Source: Brachypalpus laphriformis (Eukaryota > Arthropoda > Insecta > Diptera > Syrphidae). From it: a DNA stretch of 64,000 bases. The stretch is taken from NCBI GenBank assembly GCA_945910035.1, contig OX246754.1, positions 61,488,678 to 61,552,677 on the forward strand, written 5' to 3'. Made by a program: the position numbers and the translations under genes. Below are positions 10,035 to 20,455 of this stretch, one piece after another (within the stretch, counting starts at the first letter, position 1; every line of letters starts with the position of its first letter). The notes under the pieces were generated by a model, which did no database searches, was not told the DNA's origin, and saw only the letters and a program-made list of their open reading frames with translations.

Positions 10035-12662
10035 TCCCTTTTATCAAGTAACTGGGTATATTTCTCTTTAGTCGTCGTCTTCCGAAGAATTCCTTCATTG
10101 GTAATGAATTGACATGTCTTTTGGTTATGGTTACTATCTCTTCTTCCACTGTTGGTATTTTTAGGTCGCGATGGATGTCGATGTTAGGTATGCACCAGTC
10201 CGCATTGATTATGGTTCGTAATATTTTTGATTGTTGTCTTTGGATTATGGCGATGTTTGTTTTCTTTGACGTTCCCCAGAGTAGTATCCCGTATGTCCAG
10301 ATAGGTTTGATAATGGATTTATATAGTAGTAATTTATTGGTTGTCGAAAGTTTACAATTTTTACGCAGGAGCCTGTACGGTTGATTATATTTTAGTTTAA
10401 TTTGGTCCCTTTTTTTTGCATGTGGTATTTCCAGTTAAGTTTGTTGTCCAAGTACATACCAAGATATTTGGCCACATTGTTGATTGGAATAGTTTTGTCT
10501 TTTATTTTTATTGGGATTGGAGAGTAGTTTAATTTAGTGGTAAATATTACTTGTTGGGTTTTGTCTTCGTTAATTTGTATGCTCCATTCGTCAAACCATT
10601 GCATTGTCTTATCCAGAAGTTGTTGAGCTCGAGTAGTTACAGTGTCCAGGTTTTCATGGGATATCAGCAGAATAGTATCGTCAGCAAAGGTTGCCATCAT
10701 GGTTGTAGCTCCACTCGGTAGGGGGATGTCAGCAGTGTAGCGGACATATAGTAGTGGTCCCAATACAGATCCTTGCGGTTCTCCAGCTCTTGTCTGTAGT
10801 ATTTTGGATTGTTGGTCATTATATTTTACGAAGAAGTGACATTCGCTTAGGTAACTTTCAATGATTTGGTAGAAGTCTCGTGGAAGTAAATTCTGAAGTT
10901 TGTATAGTAGTCCTTTGTGCCAAACTTTGTCGAAAGCTTTTGCTACGTCAAGAAACACCCCTAGGCAGTATCTTTTTTCTCCTAGGTCCGTTTTGATTTT
11001 GGTAACTACCCTGTGAATTTGTTGGATAGTCGAGTGTTGTCTGCGAAAGCCGAATTGATGGTCTGGTATCATTTTATTATTGGTCAGTATTGGCTGTAGT
11101 CGATCATAGATTAATTTTTCGAATATTTTCCCTAATATGGGGAGTAAACTTATTGGTCTGTAGGATGAAGTAGTCTTTACGTCTTTACCAGGTTTAAGTA
11201 TTGCAATTATCTGCGCAACTTTCCAAGTTTTTGGAAAATATTTAAGTCGAATTGATGCATTATAGAGATTTCGTAAGTATATCATGGCTTGTCTCGGTAG
11301 TTGGGTTAATATCTTTCCGTTAATAGAGTCATATCCTGGAGCCTTCTTGTGGTCAATCCTTTTTTTGATGCAGTGTTCAATTTCATTTATTGTAACTTTT
11401 TTATTTTTACATTGGTGATGAGTGTGTTTGGACGTGAAGGTGGGACAGCCGTATTGCCCTTGTCGTTTGTGAATACTTCTTCGAAGTGCTTAGCCAGAAT
11501 ATTTGCTTTGTCTTGATTGGTTCTGGCCCAAGATCCGTCTGGTTTCTGATGAGGAGTTTGATGTACTATTTTGTTCTTGAAGTTTTTGGTAGCTTTCCAA
11601 AGCGAATAGTTGGTCTCAGAAGTTGGGGTCAGATTTTTTAAGTAGTCATTAGATTTATCGTTTTGGATTGCCTTAAGTTTTGCTTTGAGTTCTTTGGTTG
11701 TTTTGTTGTATTTTGGTTTGTCTTGGGGTAGCCTAGTGATTTGCCATCGTTTTCTGAGTTTTCTCTTTTCATCTATCTGTTGTCGAATTATAGTTGGTGT
11801 AATATTGTTGTATGTTTTTGGTCTATTGATTGGGGTTGTTTTAGATACTGCAGCAGTTACTATACCGTTAATGTGAACTTCAGCTCGTTCGACGTCATTT
11901 TGTGATTGTACTGGTACATTAAGTAGTAGATGTCGTCCTATATATTCGCGAAAAGAGTCCCAATCGGTTTTTTTTTTGTTGTATAGTTGGGACGAATTAG
12001 TTATGGGGGTTATTTTAGACGAGTATTTGAGTTGGATAGGGGAATGGTCCGATGAAAGTTCAAATCTAGATTTAATGCTTATTGTCTTTAGTTGGATGTT
12101 TCTAATGATGCAAAAGTTTATTAAGTCCAGTGTTTTATTTGGATCAGTAGTCCAGTAGGTAGGTTCGCCGGTGCTTAGATATCTAGAGCTATTTTTAAGG
12201 ATTGCTTTAAGGAGGTTTTTGCCTTTAGTGTTTGATATCCTCGAACCCCAGTCGATGTGTTTTGCATTGAAGTCTCCAGCTGCTATAAATCTACACCTGT
12301 CTTCGTGCCATATGCTTAGGAGGGCAGTATAGGGCTGAAAGTACTAATGGTCCGTCTTTGTCTTCTATTTGGATTGTAGTCGATTGAATGTGTTCGTAGT
12401 TATGATGTTCTAATTCAATGCAGCTGAATTTATTGTTAATTATAATAGCTGTGCCACCGTGTGCGGTTCCGTCAGGGTGATTTGTGTTGTAGATGATATA
12501 TCCTGGTATTTTGAAGAAGCTTTTAGCAGTAAAGTGTGTTTCTGCTATCATTAAAACGACAACGTGATTGTCTTTTATAAATTGCTTTAGTTCTAGTGCA
12601 TGTTGGTTAAGTCCATTCGCGCTCCAGATGATGATATTAAGTTCTTTATGGATATGGTCCAT
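10035..12662 (-). pseudogene. Jockey D ORF2 (endonuclease + reverse transcriptase)
   Basis: ATG at 12662-12660 overlaps the ORF1 stop by one base. Endonuclease: WSANGLNQH, AETH, HGGTAIII; after a frameshift near 12295, AAGDFNAKH, WGSR, GEPTYWTTD and LSSDHSP. A basic linker follows with LWKATKNFKNK. RT (11285 down to 10392): YRPISLLPILGKIFEKL, DHQFGFRRQHSTIQQ, DVAKAFDKVWH, PQGSVLGPLLY, TFADDTILL, INEDKT, YLGMYLD. The C-terminal NADWCIPNIDIHRDL block is near 10200. Several frameshifts and a stop make it inactive; the active-site residues are unchanged. Confidence 0.85.
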
Positions 12663-12766
12663 TAAGTTTCGTCGTTAGGATGGTCAAATTTGTAGCATAC
12701 CATATTCATCATTTCTTTTAGTTCAGCGAAGTCCTCTTTGTTGTTGTTCTCGAGATATAACATTTT
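12660..12766 (-). pseudogene. Jockey D ORF1 C-terminal tail
   Basis: A short frame (NNNKEDFAELKEMMNMVC...) ends with a TAA that shares its last base with the ORF2 ATG. It matches the helix-like end of ORF1 in Jockey A. The rest of ORF1 is missing, so element D is 5' truncated at about 12770-12780. Confidence 0.55.
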
Positions 12767-12784
12767 ATAATTTCATTTAAAAAC

Positions 12785-13717
12785 TCAAATTGTGAAATAC
12801 AAACCTGTATGTGCAAACCTTTACCGGTTCAGGTGTACTCTCTGTGTACAACTTATACATTTTGGATAGGTCCAAGTTTGATTCCAAGTACCTACTGCTT
12901 TTGAGATTTTTGTCGTACGTAGTGTAAATCAACGCTTGGAAAGCTTTCGATGTGTTGTCTTACTTTTTGCTTATTTTCAGGGGCAATCTGACAACAATTT
13001 TTGCCTTTCATAGATGGTTTGGGAGAACCATTGTCATTATAAAAGAATTTGAAGAAGTAATAGATTCTCTGCTGCGATATGTCCAAGGTAGCGAAAAAAA
13101 ACGTTTGCAAACATTCATCTTTTGGCTCCGATATTCGAGAGAGTATTTAAATGTATTTTGTCTTCTTGAGTTACATTTTCCCGTTCATTTTCTTACTGCC
13201 CTAGTACGCTTTACATATTTGGCATAAAATGAACGTTTGCATTCGTCAGAAAGCTTCCAAAACTGATCATGAATCGTTTGTCGCATTGGTTCGGAAATTT
13301 CGAACAACAGTTGTGTGTGCATGTCAATTCACAAACAGATGGCTTCAATGCTCTTGGAGGAAGGTGTTTCCCAGATGAATTCACATACTCCTGGCCACTT
13401 TCTCTCAACATTTTTTTAATATTCTTCTTTCAAGGGATTACTCATTCTTTTCTTTAACGGCTTACCTGTATATTTTACGGAACGTGGAGTCGAAAGTGGA
13501 TCAAGATCAGGACTGTCTTCCTTTAATTAATCATGAATTGGACTCGCATTCCTGAAGCCATACAGCTCTTTTATTTGATCAGTGTCATATTCATTTCATT
13601 CATTCGCATCCAATTCTCTCAAAATGATTTCTTCACTGTGAGTTTTTTCGATCCTAAAAATGTAATGAAATAAACAGCATTTCATACAGAAAAAATAATT
13701 ACATACCTTGATTCCAT
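12785..13717 (-). pseudogene. Transposase-like gene, N-terminal part with intron
   Basis: Minus-strand N-terminal part of the gene whose C-terminal part is at 6212-7166. A start codon at 13717-13715 leads a 4-codon exon; a 53-bp intron (13706-13654, gtatgt...ttttag) follows; the downstream exon then carries family blocks SGQEYVNSSGKHLPP, a Cys-rich CELTCTHNCCSKF segment, FFATLDISQQRI, KQKVRQHIESFPSVDLHY and LDLSKMYKLYTESTPEPV. Frameshifts and stops are scattered through it. It ends at the start of Jockey D, where the next family block continues in the distant C-terminal part. Confidence 0.55.
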
Positions 13718-14137
13718 AACTTTTATTGTTTCACTTTTCTTTTACACAGACGAACTTGTTAGCACTCTGGCTTAATTGCTTGAGTGCATTTCCCGCCAAA
13801 TTGTATTATATGTAAAAAAAAAACATTGACGATTGTTTTGTTCAATTTCCGGATATTGAACACTTAAGAATAAATTCATATTTTGCTGAAAATCCCATAG
13901 GAACTTGTTCAATCACATACAAAATTTGCTTTTTGAACAATTAAGAACTTACCGGCATGTTCAAACGGTCATTTTTACGGTCTCTTGAACAAAATGTCAT
14001 CGATATATTTTTAAGCCTAAAGGAGATAGGATAGTTCTGACAACGCTCATCGAAAGAGCGTGTTCTTAAGCCCTAGAAACAACTTTAAAACCATTTTCGC
14101 AAAAAATAGTCGATTGAACAAATGAGTTCTCATGTGA
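13718..14137. other. Spacer upstream of the transposase-like gene
   Basis: AT-rich sequence with no coding signal. It should contain the promoter side, and if the gene belongs to a DNA transposon a terminal inverted repeat, but I could not recognise a repeat matching the region below 6212. Confidence 0.35.
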
Positions 14138-15950
14138 CGCATTGCCTTAATATCTCTAGGGGTACCCCTCGAGGCGGGGTAATCTCCCCACTGCTGTTTT
14201 TGTCGTTGTTCTTAATGAGGTACTACAACAACTAAGGGACAGTGGCGTCAGAGCTACAGCTTACGCGGATGAGGTTGTGCTGCTTGCAACAAGTAAATTC
14301 CTGCCTACCCTTAGCGAATAACTTGACGGAGCCCTAAATAGTCTTAGCATTTGGGCCAGGAACTGCGGTCTAAATGTTAATCCACAATAAAGCGAACTCG
14401 TACTTTTTACGAATAAGAGGAAAATACGACCTTCTGTTGATAGTATCCCACTTAGATTGTCCGATAGCGCAAAATACCTGTGCCTTATACTGGACAAATA
14501 GCTCAATTGGAGATTAAATATTGAGGAAAGAATTAATAAAACAACAATAGCCTTTTACTCATGTAGTAGAACTTTTGGTAGAACCTGGGGGCCCTCCCCC
14601 AAAATCATACTATGGTTGTTTATGGCTATAGTTATACCTATACTGACTTACGGCAATCTAGTATGGTGGCCAGCTGTCAACAAACCCACCAACTTAAAGG
14701 CAATCACCAAAGTTCAAAGACCAGCGTGCATTGGCATTACCAGTGCAATGAGGGCAACCCCAACCGCAGGACTCGAAGCTATTCTCAACCTGCTACCGCT
14801 AGATATCTTTATACGTACATCAGCAGCCACTAATGCTATGAGAATTAGTCAGTTAGCAAACTGGAAACCAAATAGAATAGGTCACTCGATGATCCTACTT
14901 GATTATTTTGGCATCGTGCCCGTAACGGTTTACATGACGCCATATCTAGACTCTACCGCCTACCCTAGCAGGGAAGAATGGAAAAGCGGTCGTATGGCCA
15001 TCTACACAGATGGTTCAAAAATGAGCACTGGTGTAGGATCAGGCATCTTCTCCAACCCCCTGGTATATCGAAATCCATACGATTTCCAGACCACAGCAGC
15101 GTTTTCCAAGCAGAGATCTTAGCAGTGGCAACAGCCGCCCATGAGTCTGCAGTAAGGGAAATACCGCCAGAAGGTATCACCATCTTTTTCGACAGCCAGG
15201 CAGATATAAATGCTATTACTGCCATAGAAATTAAATCGAAGCTTGTGAAGTATTGTCAAGAAGGGCTCAGGGTTTTTGGAACACAGCACAAGGTATCGCT
15301 CTCTTGGGTCCCTGGACACAAGGGTATCCCAGGCCGACGAGCTGGCGAGAACCGGATCAGCAGCCCGACCAGAACAAGTTGACCCCCCTGTGTGTATCCC
15401 ACCTTGCACACTCAAGCTCGCTGCAGGGAATAAAGCCATTAAAGAGGCGAACACAAGATGGAACTCTATGGAAACTTCTGCCATCACCAGGAAGCTATGG
15501 CCATCCTTCGACAAAGCAAGGACCGAGAGAGTTACTCGGAAAGATAGGAAATCCCTTTCCACCCTCGTGGGCATCATCACGGGGCACAATACTCTGCGGT
15601 ACCACATGAAGAAACTACGGCTGACGGAGGAAGTTTTTGAGGACATTATCCACTTCCTGTGCCACTGTCAGGGTCTTCAACACTCCAGGAAAAAGTTCCT
15701 TGGTAAATATTTTTGTTCCAGAATCTCGAGGAGCTCTCCGGCGATTTGACAGGAAGGATGCTGAACTGCATCAAATCATCAGGGTGGTTTGTATGCAGAA
15801 ATGAAGTAAGTGACTGAGTTAAAACAAAGTTAGTTTCATTGGGTAAGGGATTACTTTTTCCTCCATGCGTATCGCGATGGGTCAACGCTGACCTGAGTGT
15901 GGCAGAGAACGTCCCTCCCTGCCAATCCACATACCTAACCTAACCTTGTT
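14138..15950 (+). mobile_element. LOA-type LINE remnant (RT end, RNase H, 3' end)
   Basis: 5'-truncated LOA-group LINE on the plus strand. It starts at the RT block GVPRGGVISPLLF near 14158 and continues through the RT palm and thumb, RNase H and a C-terminal zinc-type segment. The 3' end carries tandem ACCTAA-like units (acctaacctaacctt) at 15932-15946. RNase H after RT and this kind of CCTAA-rich terminus fit the LOA group. Many frameshifts. Confidence 0.75.
14158..15812 (+). pseudogene. LOA-type ORF2 C-terminal half
   Basis: Recognisable order: GVPRGGVISPLLF, TAYADEVVLL (the second palm Asp is Glu here, ADE for ADD), CGLNVNP, YLCLILDK, the VIPILTYGNLVWWPA thumb block, LLPLDIFIRTSAA, then RNase H: IYTDGSKMSTGVGSGIFS near 15005, VFQAEILAVATAAHES near 15100, FFDSQADINAI near 15190, SLSWVPGHKG near 15300, and last GIITGHNTLRYHMKKL and HFLCHCQGL near 15580-15670. 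At least five frameshifts. The Glu substitution alone would probably abolish polymerase activity. Confidence 0.75.
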
Positions 15951-16398
15951 TCTTCTGCGTGTTACTTTGTTTAAATAATTTATCATTATAATATGTATAC
16001 TGTAAGTGGAAATATGTAATATAATATTATTTCCCGTTTCTCGAAAACTACTGGACGTAATTACTTGAAATTTTGCACAGTTATTATTTATTTTGCCTAG
16101 ATGTGATGGGATTTTCCGAAATTCAAGGTCTAAGTGGCATAAAGGGGGTGGAGATCGAATTATCCATCTGTAAATATTGATTCCACAGCCGTAGCTCAGT
16201 ACTGGCTCTCCTGATTAAAAAAAATAAAAAAATAGGTGAATTTAGTAAATTCGCCGCTGATTCATTTAAGGTATAAAACATCCTTCTGTGTTGTTCTGAA
16301 GCTGAGCAATGCTAAAAACAAAATAATCAAATCATCGCCCACAATTTTCCTTCAGTGGAGACCACGGCCAGCAGTCATGTAGCAGCGGCTATCGTTGC
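15951..16398. other. Non-coding stretch between LOA end and Jockey E
   Basis: No gene. The part near 16035-16150 (ttctcgaaaactactgga..., tgaaattttgcacag) resembles the non-coding body of insect Helitron-type repeats as I remember it; this is a weak match by eye. A polypurine/poly-A stretch lies near 16216-16232. Confidence 0.3.
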
Positions 16399-16656
16399 AA
16401 TAGTATTTTTTATTTTTTTTTTCCGAGGGTAGGTGAAAATCTTCGACAAGACACTATGAGGATCGACAGCGCGTGCTCATAGTAGTGTGGGATTCTTACC
16501 CACTAAAAAACCTCCCTTCAAAACAGACTTGTTTTCATTTTTACTACAACTAAGTATTCGACTTATCAAGTAGTTTTCATTTCACGTAATAAGGACGTTT
16601 TGCAGGGACCTTCCCATTAGAAGTTCCTCCTAGCTCCGCAGTTTAGACGCGGTTAC

Positions 16657-19290
16657 TTATCGCGCTAAGTCTAAGGTTTTGGTTCTTTGCAGACGGCGTT
16701 GTAAATTTCTTTCTTTCAAAACTTGGAGGGCTGTAATATTTACGTGACTTTCTAGTCGACTTCTATGCTTTCTCGCGTAGGTTTGAATTTCGTCTTCTAT
16801 AGTTTTAATGCCAAGATCTCTATGGATATCGCTATTTTTGATATACCATGGCGCATTAACAATACCTCTTAGCACTTTGTTTTCAAAAGTTTGTAAAATT
16901 TTAATATTACTTATTTTGGTACAACCGCAGAGTTGTATACCATATGCCCATACTTGCACTTGCTTATATAAAAGCAGTTTGTTCTCTATATTAAGCTTGG
17001 AATATTTTCCAAGTAACCATATTTATTATCTAGTTCTTTCTATATTTATTATCTAGTTCTTTGCGTTTTTTCTTAACGTGCGTTTTCCATTTCAGCTTTG
17101 CATCAAGTGTCATTCCAAGATACTTAGCCTCGTTTGCAAACGGAATTTGAACCGAGTTTGAAAAGATCGGCAAATTATTTGTTTTCCTATAAGTAAAATT
17201 TACATGAACAGATTTGGTCTCGTTGAGTGCGATTCGCCAAACCTTTGTCCATTCATTTACTCTATCCAAAGCTTCTTGCAGTTTTTCCGTAGTATCTTCG
17301 ACCGTTTTACCTACTGCCAAGATAGCAGTGTAGTCGGCAAATATAGCTAGCTCAGTGCCTTCTACTTGCGGTATATCACGGGTGTATAATAGATACACGA
17401 CTGGACCAAGAACGCTTCCTTGCGGCACCCCAGCCATTATTTCCTTGCAATCTGAATATTCATTTCCACATTTGACGCGGAATAGTCTATTCGTAAGGAA
17501 GTTCTTCAAAATATTATATAGGTGCTCTGGCAGAACTTGTCGTAATTTAAACTTTAAGCCTTCGTGCCAGACCTTGTCAAAGGCTAGAGAGACGTCAAGG
17601 AACACGCTTGAACAAATCTTTTTTTCTCCAAGTGACTTTTCGATTACATGTGTTATTCGATGTACTTGTTCAACTGTAGAATGCTTACTTCTGAATCCGA
17701 ATTGATGAATCCGGAATGAGATGCCTTTCTTCGATTACCGGCTGTATTCGCCTAATCAATATTCTCTCGAACACCTTGGATATAATTGGAAGAAGCGAAA
17801 TCGGTCTATAAGACGTTTTTTCATTCGGCGGTTTTCCGGGCTTAAGGACCATTATGATTTCGGCGACTTTCTATTGACTGGGAACATATTCTAGTCTAAG
17901 TGCGGCGTTTATAATGAACAGAAGCTTAGTTAGAGCTTTTCTTGGTAGGGCTTTAAGAACATCTCCCGTAATTAGGTCGTGTCCAGGAGCCTTCTTAGGT
18001 TTAAGTTTCTTTATTTCTTCCTTAAGTTCGGTAAGTGTTGCATTTCTTATTACGCTATTGGCTATATAAGACGTTTTTATATTTTGAATAAGAGCTTGTC
18101 CATCAAACGGTTTGAAAGTTTCTTCCAGATGGGTGGCAAAAACTGGCGCTTTCTCTTTATCATGCCTGGCCCATTCGTCTTGATTTTTTTCTAATTGGGA
18201 CAGCTTGAGTTTGAGGTTTTTAATACCTTTTATAGCCTTCCAAAGCGAGTAATTAGAATCTTTGTCTGCCGTTAAGCTTTCTAGGTAAGTTTGCATTTCA
18301 TTATTCTTAAGGTCTTTAATAGATCGTTTTAGTGAGTTGCACAAACGGTTAAGATGTGCTTTATGTTGCGGAGTCCGAGTTTGTTGCCATTTTTTGCGCA
18401 CTTTTCTCTTCTCCTTAATCATCTCTCTTATTTCCTGCGGATAAGTTTGAATGTAACTGGCCGGCGTTTTCTTAGGTTTGGGAGTATTCTTCCACGAGGC
18501 ATTCTGTAGGATTTCGACGAAACGAGCAACTTCAACTTTAAGTTCATATGGCGTTTTAAGTGATACGCTCAGCTCAGTATTTGCTTCAATATCTTTTTTA
18601 AAGCCATCCCAAATAGTTTTCGCGCTGGTTACTTTTTTAATCCGGTCCTACTTTTTTAATCAGAGCATCGCTTATCGTCGTAATGATTGGAGAATGATCA
18701 GAGGAGAGATCAAAGCTTTCTTCAATTTGTATACAGTTGCCAGATATTCCTTTAACAACAAAGAAATCGATCAGATCTGGTATCTTATTTCTATCAGTCG
18801 GCCAATATGTTGGTTTACCCGTCGAGTGAAAATCACAACTGTATTGCATACCCGCATTATAAAGCTTTCTACCTTTCTGAGAGGCGTACCTTGAACCCCA
18901 GAAGGAGTGTTTCGCGTTGAAGTCGCCACCAATAATAAAATTTGGTTTAAGAAAGTTGAAGATGTTTGTGAAATCACTTTGTTCAAGTTTACATCGCAGT
19001 GGACAATATATAGACGAAATGTTGAAGGCAAAATGTCTATTTGTAACACGTACCGTGCTTACTTGCATTGCTTCTAATTCAATCTTTACTTCCGCTGAGT
19101 GTTCGATACATTCTTTTATAAACAAGGATGATCCGCCTCTTGCTCTTTCCGATAGGTGGAAGGCGTGATACACGCTATATCCTCTTATCTTAACATTCGT
19201 TTGTTTTGGCAGATGAGTTTCACAGACCAAGCGTTCCAAGTAAGAATTTTTAGCATTTCTTTCATATTCGGGTTGAAGTGCGCCTGTTAT
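16657..19290 (-). pseudogene. Jockey E ORF2 (endonuclease + reverse transcriptase)
   Basis: Endonuclease (19290-18637): starts KEMLKILTWNA, then about 30 codons between the first and second motifs are deleted; CETHLPKQ, ARGGSSLFI, GGDFNAKH, WGSR, KPTYWPTD, PDLIDF and SSDHSP follow. Linker and fingers at 18422-17871 (KKAPGHDLITGDVL). RT at 17605-17030: DVSLAFDKVWH, GVPQGSVLGPVVYL, AIFADYTAIL (second catalytic Asp is Tyr), LNETKS, YLGMTLD. C-terminal part 16959-16657 ends at a natural stop. A 23-bp tandem duplication at 17019-17062 causes one frameshift. It is inactive in several independent ways. Confidence 0.85.
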
Positions 19291-19368
19291 GAATGTTGCT
19301 TTCTAGTGCAACTAGTCTCTCAAAAATAAGTTTGTTTGTTTTGCATTGCTCTTCAAGTTTCGCAAGCA

Positions 19369-20058
19369 TTAAGGAGAAACATTGGATACTGGATTTTGTG
19401 AGCTACCTCTATCACCGTTTTCCAATGTCGCAACTTGAGCAGGAGTCTTTACGTTAGAGTTTGGACGGTTTTTTGCCTTGATCTCGCGTGGGTTGACGGT
19501 CATATACTTGCCATTAGCTGCCATCGCCGCTTGAGCATAAGACTGTGCATCAGTATTCGAAGACTTTGCTTCTGTCACATTTCCTCTACTGCGTTTGGAG
19601 TTTTCTTCGTTACCCGATCTTAAGTCAATATTGACGGATTTCCTATCTTTCGCTGCTTTTTTCGTAGCTATTTTGGGTCTGTTCTTAATTGGTTTCGGAA
19701 TAGGGCGCATGGAATTTTTAAGCGTATCACGCCTTTTTTGGAGCTCTTTCGCCACTTCGCAACCTCGATAGTTCGCAGGATGTTTTCCTTTGCAGTTTAT
19801 ACAAGTGGCTGGGGTTTGCTTGTTTAGGTGACACTCTTCTGAGAGATGCTTACCTGCGCATTTGACGCGTCGCGGCTCTTTCTGGCAGTAAGTCTGCGTG
19901 TGATTGAAGCCTTGACAGCGCTTACACTGCGGGATCGATCTGGAGGTCTTACGCATGGGTTCGATTTTGCCCACGATGTTTAGAATAGTCTTAATACCAT
20001 ATATAGCATCTTTATTTTCATCTTTATCGAAACTAAGCATGAATAGTGGAAGTCCACG
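19369..20058 (-). pseudogene. Jockey E ORF1, zinc-knuckle half
   Basis: C-terminal half of the nucleic-acid-binding ORF1 protein. Three CCHC-type knuckles in a row: CKRCQGFNHTQTYC, VKCAGKHLSEEC and CINCKGKHPANYRGC, followed by a basic Lys/Arg-rich region and an Ala/Ser/Asn-rich stretch. The first Cys of the second knuckle appears changed (VKCAGKH). The frame is cut at 20059 by the Mag element, and its N-terminal half continues at 24829. The stop at 19369 is followed, after a 1-base shift, by a helix-like tail that ends near ORF2, so the original end was further on. Confidence 0.8.
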
Positions 20059-20059
20059 C

Positions 20060-20229
20060 TGAAAAGTTAGTTACCGACACGAAATGAAAAGAGACAATTC
20101 CTTGTTTGCTTGCGAGATCTTTATTCGCTGACGTCTTCTTACTAACTAACTTAACCTAGTACAGCTAATTATTATTTATCCTATCTCTCTCTATGTTGTA
20201 CTCTATGAGTCACTTATACATACATTACA
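20060..20229 (-). repeat. Mag element 3' LTR
   Basis: 170 bp, TG...CA on the minus strand, one difference from the other LTR. Confidence 0.95.
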
Positions 20230-20241
20230 CTCCCTCCATCT
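20230..20241 (-). other. Mag polypurine tract
   Basis: On the minus strand agatggagggag lies directly next to the 3' LTR, the normal place for plus-strand priming. Confidence 0.7.
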
Positions 20242-20455
20242 AAGATTTCGAATACATATTTTTAATTCCTAAGGGTATGCATATGTGTTTTATTTCATAC
20301 TAACTCTAATATATACATATATATATATACTAACTCTTACATTCATAGAATGTAAGTATATTTAATGCGAACTCACAATTTTTTTTTATATCTTATAAAC
20401 TAGTTACTTGTAATTAGGAAATCATAATACAATGCAATTAAGCTACTTAAGTATT

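Larger units (their letters stand above)
7178..12780 (-). mobile_element. Jockey-clade LINE 'D', carrying RTE-1 copy 1 in its 3' UTR
   Basis: Minus-strand Jockey element of the same family as A. It has an ORF1 tail (12660-12766), ORF2 (to about 10035), a 3' UTR down to 9813, then the last 3' UTR bases and an A-rich tail at 7225-7178. RTE-1 copy 1 (7226-9797) sits between the two parts of the 3' UTR. The end sequence before the A-run (gcattgggaaata) resembles the end of element A. The whole block interrupts the transposase-like gene. Confidence 0.8.

Noticed and set aside
15932..15946. Telomeric repeat or internal telomere scar
   Set aside because: Only about two units, and located exactly at the 3' end of an LOA element, where such a motif is expected.
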